The position numbers were made by a program, and so were the translations under genes. Below are positions 1 to 11,970 of a stretch of 64,000 bases of DNA, piece after piece; position 1 is the first letter of the stretch; each line of letters opens with the position of its first letter. Location: assembly GCA_016714015.1 (NCBI GenBank), contig JADJNZ010000010.1:117808-181807 (forward strand), read 5' to 3'. The notes beneath the pieces were generated by a model. The model was not told the origin of the DNA. It saw only the letters and a program-made list of their open reading frames with translations, and made no database searches. The stretch is from Gemmatimonadota bacterium (GTDB taxonomy: Bacteria; Gemmatimonadota; Gemmatimonadetes; Gemmatimonadales; Gemmatimonadaceae).

Positions 1-237
1 ATCTTCTTCAAGGACGTCGTGAAGAACTTCCCGGAGACCGACAAGGCGCGGCAGGCGATGCTTCGCATGGTCGAGATCTACCGGCTGCCCGCGCTCGACT
101 ACAAGGAGGACGCGGCGGAGGTCTGTGACGCGCTCCGGGCCGCCTACCCGACCCACCCCGAGGTCCTGGCCGCGTGCAAGGTGAGCCCGACCGGCAGACC
201 CGATAGCGCGGCGACGGGCGCAGCGCGCCGCCCGTAG
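1..237 (+). CDS. bamD: Outer membrane assembly lipoprotein BamD, C-terminal end (partial)
   Basis: The window opens inside this gene. Frame 1 is open from base 1 to the TAG at 235-237, giving 78 residues. They form helical pairs of TPR type (DVVKNFPETDKARQAML, then YKEDAAEVCDALRAAYPTHP) and end in a Pro/Ala-rich tail. This looks like the last TPR of BamD, the outer-membrane lipoprotein that works with BamA to fold beta-barrel proteins. The lipoprotein signal lies outside the window. The GTG at 19 is an internal codon. nadD starts 7 bases after the stop, so the two genes are probably co-transcribed. Another TPR lipoprotein of the same shape cannot be excluded from this fragment alone. Confidence 0.7.
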   Translation: MFFKDVVKNFPETDKARQAMLRMVEIYRLPALDYKEDAAEVCDALRAAYPTHPEVLAACKVSPTGRPDSAATGAARRP

Positions 238-244
238 GCACGGC

Positions 245-841
245 GTGGGCGAGCGCATCGGGTTGCTCGGCGGGACATTCGATCCGCCGCACGTCGGTCA
301 CCTCTTCCTCGCCTACACGGCGCTGGAGCGACTCGCGCTCGACCGGGTGGTGCTCATCCCGGCCCGGCGTCAGCCACTCAAGGCCGGCGCCGAGATCACC
401 GCCCCGGAGCATCGGTTGGCCATGACGCGGCTGCTGGCCGGGAGCGATCCCCGCCTGTCGGTCGATCCCGTCGAGCTGTCCCGCGAGGGGTTATCTTTCT
501 CGATCGACACCGTCCGGTCCTACCGGGCGGCGCATCCCGCGGCCGAGCTCACGTTCCTCATGGGCGAGGACACGGCAGCGACCCTCGCGCACTGGCGCGA
601 TCCGGCCGGGATCGCCGCACTGGCGCGGATCGTCGTCCTGACGCGCGGAGATGGGCACGAACCGGGGGCGCCGTTGCCCGCGGGAGTCCACGTGGAGCGG
701 GTGACCACGCGGCGGATCGACATCTCGGCCACGGAGGTCCGCGCGCGGGCGCGCGCCGGATCGTCGTTGCGGGGATTCGTCACGGATGACATTGCCGCGT
801 ACATCGCGGCGCATGGCCTGTATCGCACCACCAACGAGTGA
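245..841 (+). CDS. nadD: Nicotinate-nucleotide adenylyltransferase
   Basis: Transfers AMP from ATP to nicotinate mononucleotide, giving deamido-NAD in the cytoplasmic NAD pathway. The 198 residues match the family length. The N-terminus carries the nucleotidyltransferase signature GGTFDPPHVGHL (about residues 9-20), and the C-terminal third carries ISATEVR, the form of the ISSTxxR motif that binds ATP phosphates. Start: GTG at 245, just ahead of the first beta strand (RIGLLGG). No strong Shine-Dalgarno is visible, so translation may be coupled to the bamD end 7 bases upstream. secA begins 7 bases after the stop. The rsfS gene that often follows nadD is absent here. Confidence 0.93.
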   Translation: MGERIGLLGGTFDPPHVGHLFLAYTALERLALDRVVLIPARRQPLKAGAEITAPEHRLAMTRLLAGSDPRLSVDPVELSREGLSFSIDTVRSYRAAHPAAELTFLMGEDTAATLAHWRDPAGIAALARIVVLTRGDGHEPGAPLPAGVHVERVTTRRIDISATEVRARARAGSSLRGFVTDDIAAYIAAHGLYRTTNE

Positions 842-848
842 ACTTCGG

Positions 849-4064
<3,216 letters not shown>

Positions 4065-4096
4065 CGCGCCGTAGGCGCGCTGCGCGACGAGGGCAG

Positions 4097-4126
4097 AGCC
4101 TGGAAGGCTGAAGGCGGAATCAAGCA
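4097..4126 (+). repeat. Purine-rich intergenic tract with GGCTGAAGGCGGAA core
   Basis: The 126-base spacer between secA and radC holds one short purine-rich stretch (TGGAAGGCTGAAGGCGGAA) resembling the arms of the inverted repeats at 11900-11970 and 28441-28525. No matching pyrimidine arm is seen here, so it may be a decayed half element. I see no clear intrinsic terminator for secA in this spacer. Confidence 0.4.
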
Positions 4127-4178
4127 CGAACGGACCGGCGCGCGGCGTTTCGATGAGGGGCCGGACGTCGGGCGGCGG

Positions 4179-4184
4179 TATCCT
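4179..4184 (+). promoter_or_regulatory. Candidate -10 box for leaderless radC
   Basis: TATCCT lies with exactly 6 bases (CTCCGC) between it and the GTG start of radC. A transcript would begin at about the first base of the start codon. There is no Shine-Dalgarno. No convincing -35 hexamer is seen. Confidence 0.5.
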
Positions 4185-4190
4185 CTCCGC

Positions 4191-4871
4191 GTGCCCTCCG
4201 TCCTCGACCTCCCTCCCGCCGATCGCCCGCGTGAGCGCCTCCGCGCGCTCGGTGCCGCCTCGCTCACCACGAGCGAGCTGCTCGGCCTCCTCCTCGGCGT
4301 CGCGACGACCGGTCGGACCTCGACCGACCTCGCGGCCGACGTCATCCACCGGGCGGGCGGGTCGCTCCGCCGGCTCGGCCAGATCCCCATCGCGGCGCTG
4401 ACGGAGGTCCCCGGCCTCGGGGAGGTGCGCGCGTTGGCGATCCACGCGGCGCTCGAGCTGGGGCGCCGACTGGCCGCGGAGGGGGCGGATGAAGGGGAGC
4501 CCATGCGCGGGCCGCGGGATGTCTGGCGGTACTACGCGCCGCGGCTCGAGGGGCTCACCGTCGAGGAGTTCCACGTTGCCGTGCTCGACGCGCAGCACCG
4601 GCTGGAGCGGGACATCCTGGTGAGTCGCGGGATCCTCAACTCCTCCCTGGTGCACCCGCGCGAGGTCTTCCGGGAGGCGATCGCCGAGCGGGCGGCCAGT
4701 TTGGTGCTGGTGCACAACCACCCCTCAGGCGACCCGACGCCGAGCCCCGATGACCGGGCGATCACCGCGCAGCTGGTGGCGGCCGGGCGGCTGCTCGATA
4801 TCCCGATCCAGGACCACCTGGTCATCGGACGGGGACGCTTCGTGTCGTTCGCCGAGGCGGGGTTGTTGTAG
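4191..4871 (+). CDS. radC: DNA repair protein RadC family, JAB/MPN domain
   Basis: 226 residues. The N-terminal half has helix-hairpin-helix features (ALTEVPGLGEVRALAI, about 68-83). The C-terminal half is the RadC JAB domain with the JAMM metal-binding motif HNHPSGDPTPSPDD (about 175-188). The family is named for DNA repair but its biochemical role remains unsettled; a metal-dependent hydrolase or nuclease-associated role is inferred only from the fold. Start: GTG at 4191 (MPSVLDLPPADRPRERLR), immediately downstream of a -10-like hexamer and without an RBS, which fits a leaderless message. The gene stands alone between secA and rel. Confidence 0.93.
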   Translation: MPSVLDLPPADRPRERLRALGAASLTTSELLGLLLGVATTGRTSTDLAADVIHRAGGSLRRLGQIPIAALTEVPGLGEVRALAIHAALELGRRLAAEGADEGEPMRGPRDVWRYYAPRLEGLTVEEFHVAVLDAQHRLERDILVSRGILNSSLVHPREVFREAIAERAASLVLVHNHPSGDPTPSPDDRAITAQLVAAGRLLDIPIQDHLVIGRGRFVSFAEAGLL

Positions 4872-4959
4872 GGGACACGGGAGAAGGGGGAAGGAACACG
4901 GCGGAACGGGTCTAGGGCGTGGGGCCGGGCACCGGCCCAACCCCAAGCGGAACGCCGAC

Positions 4960-4990
4960 TTGACCCTTCCCCTGCATCGGCGGATATATC
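4960..4990 (+). promoter_or_regulatory. Candidate sigma-70-type promoter of rel
   Basis: TTGACC at 4960-4965 is followed by an AT-rich patch GATATATC, with TATATC at 4985-4990 (19-base spacer) or GATATA at 4983-4988 (17-base spacer). In such a GC-rich sequence this patch stands out. The 5' leader to the CTG start at 5039 would be about 40 bases. The 167-base spacer after radC also holds a short purine-rich run at 4880-4905. Confidence 0.5.
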
Positions 4991-5028
4991 CAAGGTGCCG
5001 CGTGCCGTCCCTGGCCCGCCCGAACCCT

Positions 5029-5041
5029 GGAGTCCCGCCTG
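5029..5041 (+). promoter_or_regulatory. Shine-Dalgarno and CTG start of rel
   Basis: GGAG at 5029-5032, a 6-base spacer, then CTG at 5039. The reading frame is open from 4964 and has no ATG, GTG or TTG before the TTG at 5120. The CTG start restores the N-terminal segment expected in Rel proteins (SAPVLTEIIPGWDLSVEALP), whereas TTG 5120 would begin inside the first helix of the HD domain. Confidence 0.6.
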
Positions 5042-7228
5042 AGCGCCCCCGTCCTCACCGAAATCATCCCCGGCTGGGACCTCTCCGTCGAGGCGCTCCC
5101 CGAGCGGCTCGACACGGAGTTGCTCGCGCGCGCCTACCGGTTCTCGGAGAAGGCGCACACGGGCCAGACACGGCGGAACGGCGATCCCTACGTCACGCAT
5201 TGTGTCGAGGTCGCCAAGATCCTCGCCGACCTCCAGCTCGACAGCGTGACCGTCGCGAGCGGGCTCATCCACGACGTCGTCGAGGACACCGCCTTCACGG
5301 TCGAGGACGTGGAGCGTGAGTTCGGGCGCGAGATCGCGCAGATCGTCGACGGCCTGACCAAGATCGGCCACCTGCCGATGGCCTCGCGCGAGGAGCGGCA
5401 GGTCGAGAGCTACCGCAAGCTGCTGCTCTCGGTCGCCAAGGACGCGCGCGTGATCCTCGTGAAGCTCGCCGACCGCCTGCACAACATGCGGACGCTCGAG
5501 TGGATGCCGGAGGAGAAGCGGCAGCGCATCGCGCTCGAGACGCGCGACCTCTACGCGCCGATGGCGCACCGGTTCGGCCTCGCCTCGATGAAGGCGGAGC
5601 TGGAGGACCTGTCGTTCAAGTGGCTCGAGCCAGAGGAGTACCGCAACCTCGCGAAGCTCATCGCGAACAAGCGGGCGGACCGCGACGCCCTCATCGCCGA
5701 GATGATCGGGCCGCTCGAGCTGAAGCTCCGCGAGGCGGGGGTCATCCTCCACGAGGTCGGCGGGCGGCCGAAGCATCTCTGGTCGATCCACAAGAAGATG
5801 CAGAAGCGCGACAAGCCGTACGACGAGATCTACGACCTGTACGCCATCCGCGTGCTCGTCGAGAACGTCCCCGAGTGCTACCACGCCCTCGGTGTGATCC
5901 ATGGCGCCTGGACGCCGCTCCAGGAGCGCATCAAGGACTACATCGCCTCGCCGAAGTCGAACGGCTACCAGTCGCTCCACACCACGGTGTTCGGGCCGCG
6001 CGGGACGCTCTTCGAGATCCAGATCCGGACGCGCGAGATGCATCGCACCGCCGAGTACGGCATCGCGGCGCACTGGCTGTACAAGGAGGGCGAGAAGGGC
6101 GGGAAGCACGACCTGGACCGACATCTCTCCTGGTTCCGCCAGGTGCTCGAGCTGCAGCTCGACGCCGAGACGCCGGACCAGTTCCTCGAGTTCCTCAAGC
6201 TCGACCTCTATCAGGACGAGATCTTCGTCTTCACGCCCAACGGCGACGTGATCCAGCTGCCGAAGGGTGCGACGCCGATCGACTTCGCCTTCGCGGTGCA
6301 CACGCAGGTCGGGCTGCACACGCAGGGCGCCCGCGTGAACGGCCGCATCGTCCCGCTCTCGCGCGAGCTCCGGAACTCGGAGACGATCGAGATCATCCGG
6401 TCACCCAACGCCCGGCCGAGCCGCGACTGGCTCGCGCACGTGCGCACCGGTCGCGCGCGGCATAGGATCCGGCAGTGGTTGCGCAACGAGGAGCACAAGA
6501 CGTTCGTGGCGGTGGGACAGGAGATCCTCGACCGCGAGTTGCGCCGCCGTCGCCATGCCAAGCTCACGGACGCCGAGTTGCAGCGCGGGGCGCAGGCGCT
6601 CGCGCTCACTGACCTCGACCACGTCCACGCGAGCATCGGGCAGGGGGACATCACGGTCACCCAGCTGCTCAAGGCCATCTACCCCGAGCTGGACGAGGCG
6701 CAGGAGCAGGCGCTCAAGCCGAGCGCGCTCGAGCGCCTCATCGACCGCATGCGGCGCCCGGGCACGTCGAAGGGGCTCCGCATCCAGGGCGCCGACGGCC
6801 TCATGGTGCGCTACGCGCAGTGCTGCCAGCCGGTGCCGGGCGACACGGTGGTCGGATACGTCACCCGCGGGCGCGGCGTGAGCATCCATCGCCAGGACTG
6901 TCCCAATCTCCTGCACCTGGTCCACGAGCCGGAGCGTCGGCTCGAGATCGACTGGCAGGAGAGCGCGGGCGAGCGCTTCGTGATCCGGCTCGCGATCGAG
7001 GGCAACGACCGCCGCGGCCTCTACGCGGACCTGGCGGCGGCGGTCAGCGGCACGGGGACCGACATCCGGTCGCTCGAACTCAAGACGACCGACGGACGCG
7101 TCGCCGGCTCTGCGCTCGTCGAGGTCGAGAACCTCGCGCATCTCGAGAAGATCATCAAGGCGGCGCGCCGCGTGAAGGGCGTCTCCGAGGTCGCGCGCCG
7201 AGAACGCCTCAGCGCGGAAGAAGGCTAG
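5039..7228 (+). CDS. relA: Bifunctional (p)ppGpp synthetase/hydrolase Rel
   Basis: Makes and degrades the alarmone (p)ppGpp. 729 residues from CTG 5039, the usual Rel length. Order of domains: HD hydrolase with HCVEVAKIL and LIHDVVEDT (H78-D79 of the HD pair), synthetase domain with DLYAIRVLV and SPKSNGYQSLHTTV, TGS domain (IFVFTPNGDVIQLPKGATPIDFAF), zinc-finger-like segment with YAQCCQPVPGD, and a C-terminal ACT domain (VIRLAIEGNDRRGLYADLA). The intact HD motif argues for hydrolase activity as well as synthesis. No second long Rel/SpoT homologue appears in the window. Start choice is discussed with the Shine-Dalgarno entry; TTG 5120 (702 residues) is the canonical-codon alternative. It is transcribed alone, with a promoter candidate upstream. 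Confidence 0.93.
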   Translation: MSAPVLTEIIPGWDLSVEALPERLDTELLARAYRFSEKAHTGQTRRNGDPYVTHCVEVAKILADLQLDSVTVASGLIHDVVEDTAFTVEDVEREFGREIAQIVDGLTKIGHLPMASREERQVESYRKLLLSVAKDARVILVKLADRLHNMRTLEWMPEEKRQRIALETRDLYAPMAHRFGLASMKAELEDLSFKWLEPEEYRNLAKLIANKRADRDALIAEMIGPLELKLREAGVILHEVGGRPKHLWSIHKKMQKRDKPYDEIYDLYAIRVLVENVPECYHALGVIHGAWTPLQERIKDYIASPKSNGYQSLHTTVFGPRGTLFEIQIRTREMHRTAEYGIAAHWLYKEGEKGGKHDLDRHLSWFRQVLELQLDAETPDQFLEFLKLDLYQDEIFVFTPNGDVIQLPKGATPIDFAFAVHTQVGLHTQGARVNGRIVPLSRELRNSETIEIIRSPNARPSRDWLAHVRTGRARHRIRQWLRNEEHKTFVAVGQEILDRELRRRRHAKLTDAELQRGAQALALTDLDHVHASIGQGDITVTQLLKAIYPELDEAQEQALKPSALERLIDRMRRPGTSKGLRIQGADGLMVRYAQCCQPVPGDTVVGYVTRGRGVSIHRQDCPNLLHLVHEPERRLEIDWQESAGERFVIRLAIEGNDRRGLYADLAAAVSGTGTDIRSLELKTTDGRVAGSALVEVENLAHLEKIIKAARRVKGVSEVARRERLSAEEG

Positions 7229-7231
7229 ATT
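7226..7231 (+). promoter_or_regulatory. Candidate -10 box inside the rel stop codon region
   Basis: TAGATT overlaps the TAG stop of rel. A transcript start near 7238 would leave a 17-base pyrimidine-rich leader before the ATG at 7255. The same TAGATT box is found before hutU (26754) and recA (55045). Confidence 0.4.
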
Positions 7232-7254
7232 CCGTTCCCTCTCTCCCCTCCGTC

Positions 7255-7704
7255 ATGCATCCCGCACTGCTCCACACGCACAACGCCCTCCGCTGGGTCG
7301 TCCTCGTCGCCGGTATCCTCGCCATCGTCAAGGCGGCCGGCGGCCTGAAGGGGGACCGCGACTATGCGCCCGCGCGCCGCGTCGGCGTCGCCTTCATGGC
7401 CTCGCTCCATCTCCAGCTTATCCTCGGGCTCCTGCTCTTCGTGGTCTCGCCGCTCGTGCAGCAGGCGATGGGCGACATGGCGGCCACCATGAAGGATGCC
7501 GGAACGCGCTTCTTCATCGCCGAGCATCCGACGCTGATGGTGATCGCGGTCGTCGTCGCGACCGTCGGCAGCATCGTCGCGAAGAACGCGAAGGACGACG
7601 CGGCGAAGCACCGGAAGCTGCTCGTCTTCACGGCCGTCGCGCTGCTGCTCCTGCTCGCCGGCATCCCGTGGCAGCGCCCGCTGATGCCGGGGATGGGTGG
7701 CTGA
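7255..7704 (+). CDS. Small four-helix membrane protein ('cytochrome B'-like)
   Basis: 149 residues with four hydrophobic stretches: [16 protein letters not shown] (about 15-30), [18 protein letters not shown] (about 46-63), [17 protein letters not shown] (about 86-102) and [18 protein letters not shown] (about 118-135). Histidines stand at the start of helix 1 (HPALLHTHN), in SLHLQ and in AEHP, which is why relatives in Bacteroidetes are often labelled cytochrome B. Haem binding is not shown by the sequence alone. ATG at 7255 is the only sensible start. The last 8 bases overlap uvrB, so it probably heads the uvrB-tsaE-tsaB-rimI transcript. Function unknown. Confidence 0.75.
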   Translation: MHPALLHTHNALRWVVLVAGILAIVKAAGGLKGDRDYAPARRVGVAFMASLHLQLILGLLLFVVSPLVQQAMGDMAATMKDAGTRFFIAEHPTLMVIAVVVATVGSIVAKNAKDDAAKHRKLLVFTAVALLLLLAGIPWQRPLMPGMGG

Positions 7705-9760
7705 CCGGGTGCCGTTCCAGCTCGTCGCCCCGTTCGAGCCGGCGGGGGACCAGCCGCGCGCGATCGCCGAACTCTCGGCGGGGCTCGTGCGCGGGGATCG
7801 GTTCCAGACGCTGCTCGGGGTGACCGGCTCGGGCAAGACGATGACGGTCGCCAACGTCATCGCCGCCCACGGGAAGCCGACGCTGGTGCTCTCCCACAAC
7901 AAGACGCTCGCCGCGCAGCTCTACGGCGAGCTCAAGGGGTTCTTCCCGCAGAACGCGGTCGAGTACTTCATCTCGTACTACGACTATTACCAGCCCGAAG
8001 CCTACGTGCCGTCGTCCGACACGTACATCGAGAAGGACGCCTCGATCAACGAGGACATCGACCGCCTGCGTCTCCGCGCGACCTCGTCGCTGATGGAGCG
8101 CGAGGACGTCATCATCGTCGCCACGGTCTCGGCGATCTACGGCCTCGGCGACCCGGAGACGTACCGGGCCTCGATGGTCACGCTGCAGGTGGGGCAGACC
8201 ATCGCCCGCGACGACATCCTCAAGGCGCTCGTACGCATCCAGTACGGGCGCAACGACGTCGCGTTCGATCGCGGCACCTTCCGCGTGCGCGGGGATACGG
8301 TCGAGATCTATCCCGCGTACGAGGAGCAGGCGGTCCGCGTCGAGATGTTCGGCGACGAGATCGAGCGCATCACCAAGATCGACCCGCTCACGGGGAAGGC
8401 GATCGCGAGCCTGCCGCGCACGGCGGTGTATCCGGCGAAGCACTTCGTGACGACGCGCCCCTCGCTGGAGCGTGCGGTGAAGGAGATCCGCGCCGAGCTC
8501 GTCGAACGGCTCGCCGCGCTCAAGGCCGCGAACAAGCTCCTCGAGGCGCAGCGGCTCGAGTCGCGCACGAACTTCGACATCGAGATGATGCTCGAGATCG
8601 GCACCTGCCCGGGCATCGAGAACTACTCGCGAGTGCTCGCCGGCCGCCAGCCCGGCGCGCGACCGGCCTGCCTCTTCGACTACTTCCCCGACGACTTCCT
8701 CGTCGTCGTCGACGAGTCGCACGTCACGCTCCCGCAGATCGGCGGGATGTTCAACGGCGACCGCGCCCGCAAGACGACGCTCGTCGAGTACGGATTCCGG
8801 CTGCCGAGCGCCCTCGACAACCGGCCGCTGATGTTCGACGAGTTCCTCTCGCTCACGCCGCGCGCGATCAACGTGAGCGCGACGCCGGGTGACCTCGAGC
8901 TCAAGCTCTCCGAGGGCGTCGTCGTCGAGCAGGTGATCCGCCCGACGGGCCTCCTCGACCCGGTGATCGAGATCCGCCCGGTGAAGGGGCAGGTCGACGA
9001 CCTGCTGCACGAGATCCGCCTCCGCGAGCGCCGCGGCGAGCGCGTGCTCGTCACGACGCTCACGAAGCGGATGGCCGAGGATCTCACGGACTATCTGGCG
9101 CAGGTGGGCGTGCGCGTGCGGTACATGCATGCGGACATCGACGCGATCGAGCGGATGGAGATCGTCCGCGGGCTGCGGCTCGGCGAGTTCGACGTCCTCA
9201 TCGGCATCAACCTGTTGCGCGAGGGACTCGACCTCCCCGAGGTGTCGCTCGTCGCGATCCTGGATGCCGACCAGGAGGGATTCCTCCGCTCGGATCGGTC
9301 GCTCATCCAGACGGTGGGGCGCGCGGCGCGCCACGTCGAGGGACGCGCGATCTTCTATGCCGACCGCATCACCGGCTCCATGCGGCGCTGCCTCGACGAG
9401 ACGGACCGGCGCCGCCGGACCCAGGAGGCGCACAACGTCGAGCACGGTATCACGCCGGCCGGCGTCATCAAGAGTCATGACCAGGTGCGCGTCATGTCGC
9501 GCATCGCCGACGCGCGCGACGGGACCGAGGCCCGGGACGCCGATCGCTCGCGCGGCAAGAAGCAGAAGAAGGTCGCCGAGGCGCAGAAGGCCTGGGGGAC
9601 CGACGACCTGCCGGCGCTCGTCGCGCGGCTCGAGGAGGAGATGCGCACGGCCGCCAAGGACCTCGATTTCGAGACGGCGGCACGCCTCCGGGACGAGCTC
9701 TTCGACCTGAAGGCGGCGATGGGCGACGGCGCGGGGAGGACGGGTCGTGCCCGTCGTTGA
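7697..9760 (+). CDS. uvrB: Excinuclease ABC subunit UvrB
   Basis: Damage-verification helicase of nucleotide excision repair; it receives DNA from UvrA and recruits UvrC. 687 residues, typical. Walker A is GVTGSGKT (41-48). The beta-hairpin that clamps the damaged strand is seen as [17 protein letters not shown] (about 94-110). Helicase motifs include [16 protein letters not shown] and the C-terminal GRAARH. The last 40 residues form the UVR motif that binds UvrC ([20 protein letters not shown]). Start: GTG at 7697, overlapping the previous gene by 8 bases. The end overlaps tsaE by 14 bases, an unusually long overlap. Confidence 0.97.
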   Translation: MADRVPFQLVAPFEPAGDQPRAIAELSAGLVRGDRFQTLLGVTGSGKTMTVANVIAAHGKPTLVLSHNKTLAAQLYGELKGFFPQNAVEYFISYYDYYQPEAYVPSSDTYIEKDASINEDIDRLRLRATSSLMEREDVIIVATVSAIYGLGDPETYRASMVTLQVGQTIARDDILKALVRIQYGRNDVAFDRGTFRVRGDTVEIYPAYEEQAVRVEMFGDEIERITKIDPLTGKAIASLPRTAVYPAKHFVTTRPSLERAVKEIRAELVERLAALKAANKLLEAQRLESRTNFDIEMMLEIGTCPGIENYSRVLAGRQPGARPACLFDYFPDDFLVVVDESHVTLPQIGGMFNGDRARKTTLVEYGFRLPSALDNRPLMFDEFLSLTPRAINVSATPGDLELKLSEGVVVEQVIRPTGLLDPVIEIRPVKGQVDDLLHEIRLRERRGERVLVTTLTKRMAEDLTDYLAQVGVRVRYMHADIDAIERMEIVRGLRLGEFDVLIGINLLREGLDLPEVSLVAILDADQEGFLRSDRSLIQTVGRAARHVEGRAIFYADRITGSMRRCLDETDRRRRTQEAHNVEHGITPAGVIKSHDQVRVMSRIADARDGTEARDADRSRGKKQKKVAEAQKAWGTDDLPALVARLEEEMRTAAKDLDFETAARLRDELFDLKAAMGDGAGRTGRARR

Positions 9761-10163
9761 AGTCACGGAGCCGGAACTCGTCGCGTGGGGTGAACGGCTC
9801 GGCCGCACGATCACCTACCCGCTGCTGATCGCGTTCTCGGGCGAACTCGGGGCGGGCAAGACGACGCTCGTGCGCGCCATCGCCCGCTCGCAGGGGGCGC
9901 TCGAGCCGGTCACGAGCCAGTCGTACGGGATCGTCCGCGAGTACCTGTCCGCCAAGGGCCATGTCTTCCACCTCGACCTCTACCGCCTCGAGGGACCGCA
10001 GGACCTCCCGCGCATCGGGTGGGATGACATCCTCCGCATCAAGCGCGCCCTCGTGATGGTCGAGTGGCCGGAGCGGGCGCTCGGCCAACTGCCGGCCGGG
10101 CATCTGGCGCTTCACCTCGAGCATGTGCCGGACCGGCCGGAGATTCGGCGCCTCTCATGGTGA
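9747..10163 (+). CDS. tsaE: tRNA t6A biosynthesis ATPase TsaE
   Basis: ATPase partner of TsaB and TsaD in making threonylcarbamoyl-A37 in ANN-decoding tRNAs. 138 residues. Walker A is GELGAGKTT (32-40). Other conserved parts are [12 protein letters not shown] (the family usually has SPTF/SPTY; here SQSY) and the Walker B-like [16 protein letters not shown] matches the conserved EWxE motif. Start: GTG at 9747 inside the end of uvrB. The last 7 bases overlap tsaB, so the two t6A genes are translationally linked. tsaD is not in the window. Confidence 0.92.
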   Translation: MPVVEVTEPELVAWGERLGRTITYPLLIAFSGELGAGKTTLVRAIARSQGALEPVTSQSYGIVREYLSAKGHVFHLDLYRLEGPQDLPRIGWDDILRIKRALVMVEWPERALGQLPAGHLALHLEHVPDRPEIRRLSW

Positions 10164-10843
10164 GGACCGGACTCACGCTCGCGCTCGACGCCGCGGCCGG
10201 CCCCGGCACCATCGCCGTGCTGCGTGATGGCGTCGTCATCGCCGAGCGGGAGGTCGAGATGCGGAGCGCGACGGAAGAACGATTCTTCCCCGCGGTGCTC
10301 GAGACGCTCTCCGCGGCGGGGTGCGCGGTCCACGACCTCGCGCGCGTGGTCGCGGGAGCGGGACCGGGCAGCTTCACCGCGCTGCGCGTCGTCGGGGCCG
10401 TGGCGAAGGGGCTCTGCGAGGGGACGGGGATCCCGCTCGTCGGCGTCCCATCGCTCGTCCTCATCCCGGGCGGCGCGCCCGCCGCCCTCGGCGCCGGTCG
10501 GTACCTCGCGACGCTCGACGCGCTGCGCGGGGAGCGCTATGTCGCGCTCGTCACGCTCGACGAGGCGGGAGCGGTCGCGGCGCACGAACCGCTGGGGCTC
10601 CTCGAGGTCGCCGCGCTCCCGGAGCGCGCGACAGCGTGCGCGGCCACGCGCATCGGTCCGGACGAGGGGCTCGCCTGCGCTCCACACGCGCGCGGCGTCG
10701 CGCGGTGCGGCGCGCTCCTCGAGGCGCTCGGCGTGGTGGACCTGCCGGCATGGGAGCCGGTCTACGGGCGCCTCGCCGAGGCGCAGGTGAAGTGGGAGGC
10801 GGCGCACGGCCGTCCGCTCGTGGCCGAGCGCCACGCGACGTGA
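10157..10843 (+). CDS. tsaB: tRNA t6A biosynthesis scaffold TsaB
   Basis: 228-residue member of the ASKHA/YeaZ family, the dimerising partner that activates TsaD. The N-terminal ribonuclease-H-like fold begins LTLALDAAAGPGTIAVL, and GAGPGSFTALR (67-77) is the family signature (usually GPGSFTGLRIG). The usual S/T after the first D (DTS) is replaced by DAA. Start: ATG at 10157, 7 bases inside tsaE; the frame is open further upstream but that stretch only mirrors tsaE. The end overlaps rimI by GTGA. Confidence 0.92.
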   Translation: MVRTGLTLALDAAAGPGTIAVLRDGVVIAEREVEMRSATEERFFPAVLETLSAAGCAVHDLARVVAGAGPGSFTALRVVGAVAKGLCEGTGIPLVGVPSLVLIPGGAPAALGAGRYLATLDALRGERYVALVTLDEAGAVAAHEPLGLLEVAALPERATACAATRIGPDEGLACAPHARGVARCGALLEALGVVDLPAWEPVYGRLAEAQVKWEAAHGRPLVAERHAT

Positions 10844-11319
10844 ACGGCGACTCGCCCGATGATTGCGCGGTGCGCCCGGCGACGCTCGCGGATCTGCCGG
10901 CGATCCTTTCGATCGAACGCATCGCCTTCAGCGACCCGTGGACGGCCGATGCGTTCCGCAGCATGCTCGGCCAGGATCATGTGCTGACGACGGTCGCCGA
11001 GCGCGACGGACGTCTCGTCGGCTATTCGGTCGCCTGGGCGGTCGGGGACGAAGCGGAGCTCGCGAACCTCGCGGTCGCTCCGGAGCACCGGGGCACGGGG
11101 GTCGCGAAGCGGTTGCTCGATCACCTCCTGGACGACCTCGATTCACGCGGGGGCGCGACGATCTACCTCGAGGTGCGCGACTCGAACGCCCCCGCGCAGG
11201 GGCTGTACCGGAGCCGTGGCTTCACCGCGGCGGGGCGGCGCAAGGGCTACTATCGGAAGCCCACCGAGGACGCGGTCGTGATGCGGCGTCCCCGGGCGGT
11301 GGACCTCGGCGACGATTAG
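10840..11319 (+). CDS. rimI: Ribosomal protein S18 alanine N-acetyltransferase RimI-like (GNAT)
   Basis: 159 residues with the GNAT fold. ANLAVAPEHRGTGVAKRLL (75-93) contains the acetyl-CoA pyrophosphate-binding loop HRGTGV, and YLEVRDSNAPAQGLYRSRGF is the RimI-type C-terminal motif. RimI acetylates the N-terminal alanine of ribosomal protein S18. The tsaB-rimI neighbourhood is common in bacteria and supports this over a generic GNAT. Start: GTG at 10840, sharing GTGA with the tsaB stop. Confidence 0.9.
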   Translation: MNGDSPDDCAVRPATLADLPAILSIERIAFSDPWTADAFRSMLGQDHVLTTVAERDGRLVGYSVAWAVGDEAELANLAVAPEHRGTGVAKRLLDHLLDDLDSRGGATIYLEVRDSNAPAQGLYRSRGFTAAGRRKGYYRKPTEDAVVMRRPRAVDLGDD

Positions 11320-11365
11320 TTTTCCCCGGGAAGATTCCGATGCGAGCTCGGCCGGCAGTGCCCGG

Positions 11366-11401
11366 TATGGTGTGCGCGCGGACTTGACCCATTCCAGGAG
11401 G
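11366..11401 (+). promoter_or_regulatory. ssb leader: -10 candidate and strong Shine-Dalgarno
   Basis: TATGGT at 11366-11371 is a possible -10 box. AGGAGG at 11396-11401 is a perfect Shine-Dalgarno 4 bases before the GTG of ssb and fixes that start. It is one of the few strong RBSs in the window. Confidence 0.55.
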
Positions 11402-11405
11402 CACT

Positions 11406-11891
11406 GTGAGCCGCAGCTTGAACAAGGTGACGTTGATCGGGAACCTCGGGGCCGATCCCGAGATCCGCACCACGTCGACGGGGAAGAAGGTCGCGCAGTT
11501 CTCGGTGGCGACGGGCCGACAGTGGACGTCGGCGTCGGGCGAGAAGCAGGAGAAGACCGAGTGGCACAAGTGCGTCGCCTGGAACGGCGGCGGCAAGGGC
11601 AGCGGCCTCGCCGACATCATCGAGCGCTACGTGAAGAAGGGCGACAAGATCTTCGTCGAGGGCGCGATCGAGTACCGCCAGTACGAGGACAAGGACAAGC
11701 AGACCCGCTACATCACGGAGATCAACGTCCGGGAGATCCTCCTCCTCGGCGGCGGTCGCGGCGGCGAGGGCGGCTTCGACGGCGGTTCCCGTCCGGCTCG
11801 TGCGGCGAGCAGCGGCAAGTCCGCGGGCGCCAGCGAGGGCTTCGAGGAGTTCCCGGCGGCGATGGACGGCGACGACGATCTGCCGTTCTGA
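11406..11891 (+). CDS. ssb: Single-stranded DNA-binding protein
   Basis: 161 residues. OB fold at residues 1-108 (SLNKVTLIGNLGADPEIRTT, FSVATGRQW, EWHKCVAW, GDKIFVEGAIEYRQYED), a Gly/Ser/Ala-rich linker, and the acidic tip DDDLPF that docks replication and repair partners. Start: GTG at 11406, fixed by a perfect AGGAGG. It is monocistronic and convergent with the minus-strand plug gene. An inverted repeat at 11900-11970 separates them. The insert NGGGKGSGLADIIERYV is a little longer than in E. coli SSB. Confidence 0.96.
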   Translation: MSRSLNKVTLIGNLGADPEIRTTSTGKKVAQFSVATGRQWTSASGEKQEKTEWHKCVAWNGGGKGSGLADIIERYVKKGDKIFVEGAIEYRQYEDKDKQTRYITEINVREILLLGGGRGGEGGFDGGSRPARAASSGKSAGASEGFEEFPAAMDGDDDLPF

Positions 11892-11899
11892 GAGATGGC

Positions 11900-11970
11900 G
11901 GAAGGAAGAAGGCAGAGGGCAGAAACGTCCGGAACGCCATCCGCCTTCCGCCTTCTCCCTTCTGCCTTCC
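11900..11970. repeat. Purine/pyrimidine inverted repeat between convergent genes
   Basis: The 25-base left arm (11900-11924, starting GGAAGGAAGAAGGCAGAG) pairs with 11946-11970 at 21 of 25 positions, around a 21-base loop. One arm is nearly all purines, the other nearly all pyrimidines. The right arm ends at the stop codon of the minus-strand gene. It could act as a bidirectional terminator, but there is no U-run. It resembles the element at 28441-28525. Confidence 0.75.

Noticed and set aside
5120..5122. TTG as the start of rel
   Set aside because: It would remove the N-terminal segment and leave two residues before the first conserved helix; CTG 5039 has a Shine-Dalgarno.
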